Assembly (NCBI RefSeq): GCF_937890585.1
Contig: NZ_CALACG010000002.1
Span: forward strand, 1-10,910
DNA length: 10,910 nucleotides
Direction: 5' to 3'
Origin: an uncultured Campylobacter sp.
Lineage (GTDB): Bacteria > Campylobacterota > Campylobacteria > Campylobacterales > Campylobacteraceae
The notes below the pieces were generated by a model that saw only the letters and a list, made by a program, of their open reading frames with translations, searched no databases and was not told where the DNA came from. Both the position numbers and the translations under genes were made by a program. The first letter of the stretch is position 1, and each line of letters opens with the position of its first letter. Shown here piece after piece: positions 6,504-10,910 of the stretch.

Positions 6504-7223
6504 ATGCGTGAAAATTTAGAGATAGTTTTTGATAAAAATGGCATCACTGCTGGCTTTACAAACAGGCTTGGCGGCGTGAGCGAGGGTAAATTTAGCTCGC
6601 TAAATTTAGGCGATCATGTGGGTGACAACCCAGCAGACGTCATCAAAAATAGAGAAATTTTGGCTCAAAATTTAGGTGTTAGGCAGCTTAAATTTATGAA
6701 GCAGATACACTCGGACAAGGTTTTTGTCCTTGAAAACGAGGAGGACGAGCTACCAGAGTGCGACGCTGTGATCACAAATTTAAGCGATATTGGCATCTGC
6801 GTCTTGGTGGCGGACTGCTCGCCAGTCGTGATGATAGATGAGAGGCAGGGCGCTATCTGCGTGGCTCATGCAGGAAGAGCCGGCGTTATGCTAAAAATTT
6901 GCACAAAAGCATTTGGGCTTATGAGCGAGAAATTTGGCTCAAAAGCAGATGAAATGAGCGTCTTTGTCGGGGCAAATATAAAAGGTGGCTGCTACGAGGT
7001 GGGCGAGCTTGACCTTGGGGAATTTAACGCATATAAGATAGGTAAAAATTTTGATATGAACGCGGCTTTAAGAGATGAATTTAGGGCGCTTGGGGTTAGA
7101 AATTTAAACTTTAGCGAGGTCTGCACGCACTGCGACGAGAGATATTTTTCGTACCGAAGAGACGGCGTGTGTGGTAGATTTTGCGGATTTGCGGTCAAAT
7201 TTAAGGATAAAAATGGGATATGA
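6504..7223 (+). CDS. pgeF: PgeF/YfiH-family laccase-domain purine nucleoside phosphorylase
   Basis: Members of this family (formerly DUF152 or polyphenol oxidase) phosphorolyse purine nucleosides, and E. coli YfiH/PgeF also helps keep peptidoglycan composition correct. With Met at 6504 the protein has 240 residues, a normal length. The metal-site residues are present: His69 in QIHSDKV, Cys105 in VADCSPV and His122 in VAHAGRAG; the common HAGWRG is HAGRAG here. CYEVGE and the C-terminal THCDERYFSYRRDG-VCGR are also typical. The frame is open back to 6417, but that overlaps ribE and lacks homology. GTG at 6498 is a possible alternative start. The Shine-Dalgarno is weak, consistent with coupling to ribE. 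The last 11 bases overlap the next small gene. Confidence 0.93.
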   Translation: MRENLEIVFDKNGITAGFTNRLGGVSEGKFSSLNLGDHVGDNPADVIKNREILAQNLGVRQLKFMKQIHSDKVFVLENEEDELPECDAVITNLSDIGICVLVADCSPVVMIDERQGAICVAHAGRAGVMLKICTKAFGLMSEKFGSKADEMSVFVGANIKGGCYEVGELDLGEFNAYKIGKNFDMNAALRDEFRALGVRNLNFSEVCTHCDERYFSYRRDGVCGRFCGFAVKFKDKNGI

Positions 7224-7422
7224 GAGTTTTAAAAATCCACTAGCGGCAAAAATAGCTCAAAACGCTAGAAATTTGGGCTTTGAGCAGCTTATGAATGAAG
7301 AGTTTGTGCAGATGCTTCTTAGCTCAAAAAAGATGGAGCTAAGTGCCGTGGATAGGGAAAATGTGGAGCAAATTTTTATAAAACTGATGGAGATAGAAGA
7401 GAAAGTACAACTTAGCAAATAA
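7213..7422 (+). CDS. Small protein of unknown function between pgeF and iadA
   Basis: I do not recognise this 69-residue protein. The start is the ATG at 7213, inside the last codons of pgeF, with AAGGA at 7203-7207. The further upstream in-frame ATG (7171) lies deep in pgeF without a binding site. The product is soluble, charged and probably all-helical (FKNPLAAKIAQNARNLGFEQLM, then LSAVDRENVEQIFIKLMEIEEK), with no cysteines, signal peptide or membrane segment. The overlap with pgeF by 11 bases and the stop TAA fused to the iadA Shine-Dalgarno (7420-7426) argue that it is really translated as part of this operon. It could be a small adaptor or regulator, but nothing in the sequence decides that. 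Confidence 0.75.
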   Translation: MGYESFKNPLAAKIAQNARNLGFEQLMNEEFVQMLLSSKKMELSAVDRENVEQIFIKLMEIEEKVQLSK

Positions 7423-7432
7423 AGGAGAAAAT

Positions 7433-8572
7433 ATGCTTTTGCTTAAAAATGCTAATCTATACACGCCAAAATTTCTTGGCAAATGCGATGTTTTGGTAGG
7501 TGGTGGTAAAATTTTAGCCATCGGTGATGGGCTAAGCTTTAGCGTAGAAGGGCTTGAAATTTACGACCTAAATGGCAAGGTTTTAGCTCCAGGTCTCATT
7601 GATCAGCACGTGCATATCACGGGTGGTGGCGGCGAGGCTGGATATCACTCAAGAACGCCTGAGATCACGCTTAGTCAGATCGTAAAATATGGCACGACGA
7701 CGCTTGTTGGCGTTTTGGGGACCGATGGTGTGACTAGAAGCTTGGAAAATCTCTACTCAAAAGCAAAAGCGCTCGAGTTTGAGGGCATCTCGACCTTCAT
7801 TCACACTGGCTCATACGCAAGCCCCTGTGTGACATTTGCCGGCGACATCGCAAAGGATCTCATACTAATCGACAAAGTGATCGGCGTAAAGATCGCACTA
7901 ACCGATAACCGCAGCAGCTACGTCTCAAAAGAGGAGCTCATCAAGATCCTAAGCAAGATACGCATAGGCGGCATGGTCTCTAAAAAAGGCGGTGTGCTTC
8001 ACATGCACATGGGCGGACTAAGCGAGAAATTTGACAACGTCTTTAAGGTGATAAAAGACTATGAATTCCCAGTTCATTACTTCTCGCCGACACACTGCGC
8101 TAGGACAAAAGACCTGTTTAACGAGGCTTTGAAATTTCAAAAAATGGGCGGAAACATCGATATCACAAGTGGTGGAAGTAAATTTGCCCCGCTTCATGAG
8201 GTGGTGGCTTACGGTCTTGAAAATGGGCTAAATTTAGAGCGCCTAACGATGAGCTCAGACGGCAATGGCAGCGTGCCTAAATTTAACGAAAATGGCGAGC
8301 TAGTGGGATATGGCTGTGCGTCATGTGCGTCAAATTTAGAGGTATTGCAAGCTTTAGTGAGAAATAAAATTTTAAATATAGAAGATACTTTGGCCTTGAT
8401 GAGTAAAAACGTGGCGAAATATCTAAATTTAAGCCAAAAAGGCGAGATAAAAGTTGGCAATGACGCTGATCTTTGTGTCTTTGACGAGGAGCTAAATTTA
8501 TATGATGTGATCGCAAAAGGCGAGTTTTGTGTCAAGGACGAAAAGGTCGTTAAAAAAGGCTTTTTCGAGTAA
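7433..8572 (+). CDS. iadA: Isoaspartyl dipeptidase (beta-aspartyl peptidase)
   Basis: IadA hydrolyses beta-aspartyl dipeptides left from degradation of proteins damaged by isoaspartate formation. It is an amidohydrolase-fold binuclear zinc enzyme. The 379 residues compare with 390 in E. coli, and every key residue is offset by nine: His59 and His61 (DQHVHITGGGGEAG), Glu68, the carbamylated Lys153 (GVKIALTDNRSS), His192 (LHMHMG), His221 and Arg224 (SPTHCAR), and the catalytic Asp276 (MSSDGNGS). This complete set rules out dihydroorotase or a general amidohydrolase. The start ATG at 7433 has AAAGGAG at 7421-7427. It is the last gene of the ribE cluster; no metabolic link to riboflavin is apparent. 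Confidence 0.96.
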   Translation: MLLLKNANLYTPKFLGKCDVLVGGGKILAIGDGLSFSVEGLEIYDLNGKVLAPGLIDQHVHITGGGGEAGYHSRTPEITLSQIVKYGTTTLVGVLGTDGVTRSLENLYSKAKALEFEGISTFIHTGSYASPCVTFAGDIAKDLILIDKVIGVKIALTDNRSSYVSKEELIKILSKIRIGGMVSKKGGVLHMHMGGLSEKFDNVFKVIKDYEFPVHYFSPTHCARTKDLFNEALKFQKMGGNIDITSGGSKFAPLHEVVAYGLENGLNLERLTMSSDGNGSVPKFNENGELVGYGCASCASNLEVLQALVRNKILNIEDTLALMSKNVAKYLNLSQKGEIKVGNDADLCVFDEELNLYDVIAKGEFCVKDEKVVKKGFFE

Positions 8573-8588
8573 ATTTAAAGAAATTTGA

Positions 8589-8635
8589 GCTTTATTGGTA
8601 GCTAAAGAAATCTTTAAATTTAGCTTCAATAAAGC
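8589..8635. terminator. Large imperfect inverted repeat between iadA and rpsB
   Basis: GCTTTATTG (8589-8597) plus AGCTAAA (8600-8606) pair with TTTAGCT (8619-8625) plus CAATAAAGC (8627-8635). That is 16 bp of stem broken by a 2x1 internal loop, around a 12-base loop (8607-8618). It begins 17 bases after the iadA stop and is probably its terminator, in either direction, though no T run follows. The right arm runs into the expected -35 area of the rpsB promoter, so an additional regulatory role is possible. Confidence 0.55.
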
Positions 8636-8645
8636 CAAGTTTCAA

Positions 8646-8651
8646 TATAAT
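8646..8651 (+). promoter_or_regulatory. rpsB promoter -10 box
   Basis: This is a perfect TATAAT, placed 112 bases before the rpsB ATG. Transcription would start near 8658, giving a leader of about 105 bases. There is no good TTGACA at the -35 position (8623-8628 reads GCTTCA), as is usual in Campylobacter, where the -10 box dominates. This is the clearest promoter in the window and suits a highly expressed translation operon. Confidence 0.65.
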
Positions 8652-8664
8652 CCAAGCTTTATTT

Positions 8665-8756
8665 CACACACGACAATCCTAAATTTGGTTGTGCGAAAGC
8701 ATTAATGGTCGTGGAGGATAAAACTAAATTCAAGGCAAAATGCCTAAAACAAGGAG
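8665..8756 (+). promoter_or_regulatory. Structured rpsB leader, candidate autoregulatory region
   Basis: Several pairings are visible in the leader. CACGAC (8669-8674) pairs with GTCGTG (8708-8713), enclosing a TGC-GAAA-GCA hairpin (8692-8701) with a GNRA tetraloop. ATCCT (8676-8680) can pair with AGGAT (8715-8719), which crosses the first stem and implies a pseudoknot or alternative folds. AGGCA-AAA-TGCCT (8733-8745) lies five bases before the Shine-Dalgarno AAGGAG (8751-8756). In E. coli and relatives S2 represses its own operon through the rpsB leader; whether this leader does the same is inference. I do not see an open reading frame of note in it. Confidence 0.4.
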
Positions 8757-8762
8757 AAACTC

Positions 8763-9551
8763 ATGGTAACTATGAGAGATTTATTAGAGTGTGGCGTACA
8801 TTTTGGTCACCAAACACGCCGCTGGAACCCAAAGATGAAAAAATTTATCTTTGGCGAGAGAAAAGGTATCTATATTATAGATCTACAAAAGACTATCCGC
8901 TACTTCCGCTACACTTACAACATCGTTCGTGACGCAGCTGCTGAAGGCAAGTCAGTGCTATTTGTCGGTACTAAAAAACAAGCTATCGACGCTATAAAAG
9001 AGTACGCTGAAAAATGTGGAATGCCTTATGTAAATCACCGCTGGCTAGGTGGTATGATGACAAACTTCGGTACTATCCGCCAGTCTATCCGCAAACTAGA
9101 AGTTATCGAGGCTATGGAAGAAGATGGTTCGATAAATTTACTAACTAAAAAAGAGGCTTTGATGCTTCGCCGCAAAAAAGAGAAGCTTATCGCAACTCTA
9201 GGCGGTATCCGCAATATGAAAAGCCTACCTGATATGATATTTGTCGTTGATACAGTTAAAGAAAAGATCGCTGTCCAAGAGGCAAATCGCTTAAAAATCC
9301 CAGTTGTAGCACCTATAGATACAAACTGCGATCCTGACGTTGTTGATTATCCTATCCCAGGAAACGATGACGCGATCCGTTCTGTTCAGCTTTTCTGCCA
9401 AGAGATGGCTGAGGCGATCAACGAGGGCAAATCACTTCTTGAGCAAGATGGCGGCGAGCAAGCTGCTGGCGAAGAAGTAAGCCAAGATGAGAAAGATGCA
9501 GTTGTAGCTGAGGCTATGAGCGAAGAAGACTTTGGCGAGGACGAAGAGTAA
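8763..9551 (+). CDS. rpsB: 30S ribosomal protein S2
   Basis: S2 is an essential protein of the small subunit body, needed for S1 docking. The 262 residues fit the family (about 230-260). Diagnostic segments are [35 protein letters not shown] at the N-terminus (paraphrased by its [11 protein letters not shown] core), [36 protein letters not shown] and [22 protein letters not shown] (core [16 protein letters not shown]). The tail from about residue 225 is acidic (Glu/Asp/Gln-rich), as in other Campylobacterota. The start ATG at 8763 has a perfect AAGGAG at 8751-8756. The stop TAA shares its last A with the tsf ATG. Confidence 0.98.
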   Translation: MVTMRDLLECGVHFGHQTRRWNPKMKKFIFGERKGIYIIDLQKTIRYFRYTYNIVRDAAAEGKSVLFVGTKKQAIDAIKEYAEKCGMPYVNHRWLGGMMTNFGTIRQSIRKLEVIEAMEEDGSINLLTKKEALMLRRKKEKLIATLGGIRNMKSLPDMIFVVDTVKEKIAVQEANRLKIPVVAPIDTNCDPDVVDYPIPGNDDAIRSVQLFCQEMAEAINEGKSLLEQDGGEQAAGEEVSQDEKDAVVAEAMSEEDFGEDEE

Positions 9552-10615
9552 TGGAAATAACTGCACAAATGGTAAAAGAGCTCCGTGAATCAACCGGAGC
9601 TGGCATGATGGACTGCAAAAAGGCACTTGGCGAAGCAAATGGCGACATGGAAAAAGCTGTTGATATCCTTCGTGAAAAGGGCCTAGGTCAAGCTGCTAAA
9701 AAGGCTGACCGCCTTGCAAGTGAGGGCTTAGTAAGCGTTGAAGTTTGCTCAAAATGCAAAAAAGCAACTATCAGCGAGATCAACTCTGAGACTGACTTCG
9801 TTGCTAGAAACCCACAGTTTCAAGCGCTTGCAAAAGACACAACAGCTCACATCCAATCAAGTGGCATAAAAACAGTTGAAGAGCTAAATGCAAGCACATT
9901 AAATGGTGTTAAATTTGAAGAATATTTCAAAACTCAGATCGCAACTATCGGTGAAAACCTTGTAGTTCGCCGCTTTGAGACAATTAGCGCTGATGATAAG
10001 GGCGTGGTGAATGGCTACGTTCACTCAAATGGCCGTGTTGGCGTGCTTATCGGTGCAGCTTGCGAAAGTGCTGAAGTTGCAAACAAAGCAGCTGAATTTA
10101 TAAGAAATTTATGTATGCACGCAGCTGCTATGAAGCCAAGCGTTATAAGCTACAAAGACCTTGATAAAGAGTTTGTTGAGAAAGAATTTATCGCACTTCG
10201 CGCTGAGCTTGAAAAAGAAAATGAAGAGCTAAAACGCCTAGGTAAGCCACTTCACCACATCCCTGAGTATGCTAGCCGCTGCCAGATAGGTGAGGCTGAG
10301 CTTGCAAAAGCTACAAAAGCGATCGAAGAAGAGCTAAAAGCTGAGGGCAAGCCTGAGAAAATTTGGGATAAGATCATCCCTGGCAAGATCGAGAGATTTT
10401 ACGCTGATAACACAGTGCTTGATCAGCGCCTTACACTTTTAGGCCAGTTTTATGTAATGGACGATAAAAAGACTATCGAACAAGTTATCGAAGAGAAGAG
10501 CAAAGAGCTTGACGGCAAGATCGAGATCGTAAAATACGTTCGTTTCGAGCTTGGCGAAGGCTTAGAGAAAAAAGTAGATGACTTTGCTGCAGAAGTTGCT
10601 GCTCAAATAGGCTAA
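9551..10615 (+). CDS. tsf: Elongation factor Ts
   Basis: EF-Ts regenerates EF-Tu-GTP by releasing GDP during translation elongation. The N-terminal UBA-like domain (EITAQMVKELRESTGAGMMD, then CKKALGEANGDMEKAVDILREKG) and the EF-Tu contact motif SETDFVARN are clear. A central core with VRRFE and GRVGVLIGA follows. At 354 residues it is about 70 longer than E. coli EF-Ts (283), with a longer second half rich in Lys/Glu; this length is typical of Campylobacter. A zinc-like VCSKCKKA pair (CxxC) lies near residue 70, which is unusual relative to E. coli. The ATG (9551) overlaps the rpsB stop by one base as TAATG, and the only nearby purine-rich signal is GAGG at 9537-9540, so it probably depends on coupling to rpsB. 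Confidence 0.98.
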   Translation: MEITAQMVKELRESTGAGMMDCKKALGEANGDMEKAVDILREKGLGQAAKKADRLASEGLVSVEVCSKCKKATISEINSETDFVARNPQFQALAKDTTAHIQSSGIKTVEELNASTLNGVKFEEYFKTQIATIGENLVVRRFETISADDKGVVNGYVHSNGRVGVLIGAACESAEVANKAAEFIRNLCMHAAAMKPSVISYKDLDKEFVEKEFIALRAELEKENEELKRLGKPLHHIPEYASRCQIGEAELAKATKAIEEELKAEGKPEKIWDKIIPGKIERFYADNTVLDQRLTLLGQFYVMDDKKTIEQVIEEKSKELDGKIEIVKYVRFELGEGLEKKVDDFAAEVAAQIG

Positions 10616-10910
10616 TGGAAATTTTAAGAGCGTCTAATCTAGGCTTTGCGTATGATTATACGCTCTTTAACAATATAAATTTAACTCTCAATCAAAAACA
10701 AAGCATCGCGATAACTGGCGTTAGCGGTTGTGGCAAATCAACGCTTTTACACATACTTTCAACACTTTTAAAACCAAATTTTGGCGAGGTCATCTACCAA
10801 GATAGATCGATCTATGAGCTTTCTCAAAACGAGCTTTTGGCTATTAGAAGGCTTCATTTTGGCATTATTTTTCAGTCGCACTATCTTTTTAAAGGTTTTA
10901 GCGCTTATGA
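10615..10910 (+). CDS. LolD-like ABC transporter ATP-binding protein, 3'-truncated by window end
   Basis: The gene starts with an ATG at 10615 that shares one base with the tsf stop (TAATG), and it runs off the window after about 98 codons. Walker A is GVSGCGKST (residues 35-43), preceded by the LNQKQSIAI strand and the aromatic-rich A-loop region (FAYDY). The Q-loop reads FGIIFQSHYLFKGFSA, which resembles LolD/MacB-type ATPases (FVYQFHHLL in LolD). The signature LSGGQ, Walker B and H-loop lie beyond the end. C. jejuni also has an ABC ATPase directly after rpsB-tsf, so the linkage looks conserved in the genus. The export substrate cannot be told; lipoprotein release (LolCDE-like) is one possibility. 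Confidence 0.85.
   Translation, partial: MEILRASNLGFAYDYTLFNNINLTLNQKQSIAITGVSGCGKSTLLHILSTLLKPNFGEVIYQDRSIYELSQNELLAIRRLHFGIIFQSHYLFKGFSAY

Noticed and set aside
8209..8535. 108-codon minus-strand frame antisense to iadA
   Set aside because: Ser/Phe/Lys-rich translation typical of the complement of an AT-rich gene; no family resemblance.
8705..8932. 75-codon + strand frame starting in the rpsB leader
   Set aside because: It reads rpsB in the wrong frame, has no matching protein family, and its start falls in the structured leader.
1..10910. CRISPR array, tRNA/rRNA genes, insertion sequence
   Set aside because: No regularly spaced repeats, no cloverleaf with conserved T-loop, no transposase fragments; the only transposon-derived sequence is the Tn5 mosaic end of the library adapter.

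Overview
This window is a chromosomal fragment of a Campylobacter-type epsilonproteobacterium (Campylobacterota). The evidence is moderately AT-rich DNA with a striking excess of AAATTT, protein sequences that read as Campylobacter orthologues, a long (354-residue) EF-Ts, and the order rpsB-tsf-ABC ATPase. I suspect the C. concisus/showae/curvus group, but the species cannot be fixed by reading. All convincing genes lie on the + strand. The first 41 bases are not genomic. They are an Illumina Nextera read-1 adapter with an i5 index, so the window starts at a contig end that was not trimmed.

Layout. (1) 42-3067, fatty-acid synthesis: the 3' part of fabG (ketoacyl-ACP reductase), then acpP (acyl carrier protein), fabF (condensing enzyme, TTG start) and accA (carboxyltransferase alpha subunit). 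Together these supply malonyl groups, the acyl carrier, chain condensation and the first reduction. (2) 3269-5711, accessory block: a CbrC-family cysteine-rich protein with an unusual helical N-terminal extension, a DUF1963/YwqG-family protein directly behind it, and a decayed Tat-exported alpha/beta-hydrolase pseudogene with two compensating frameshifts, a nonsense codon and loss of the catalytic-His segment. A strong hairpin closes the block. (3) 5879-8572, metabolic and housekeeping cluster: riboflavin synthase (ribE), a PgeF/YfiH laccase-domain purine nucleoside phosphorylase, an unrecognised 69-residue protein and isoaspartyl dipeptidase (iadA), packed as an apparent operon. (4) 8573-10910, translation operon: a long imperfect inverted repeat, a good TATAAT promoter and a structured leader precede rpsB (S2), tsf (EF-Ts) and the start of a LolD-like ABC ATPase. 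Both junctions are one-base TAATG overlaps. The ATPase runs off the window.

Most of the window is ordinary core genome. The points worth a second look are the adapter chimera and its false protein N-terminus, the CbrC/DUF1963 pair with its extension, the layered decay of the hydrolase, the rpsB leader with competing pairings, the large inverted repeat in front of it, and the AAATTT enrichment. I did not find a convincing new multi-gene system.
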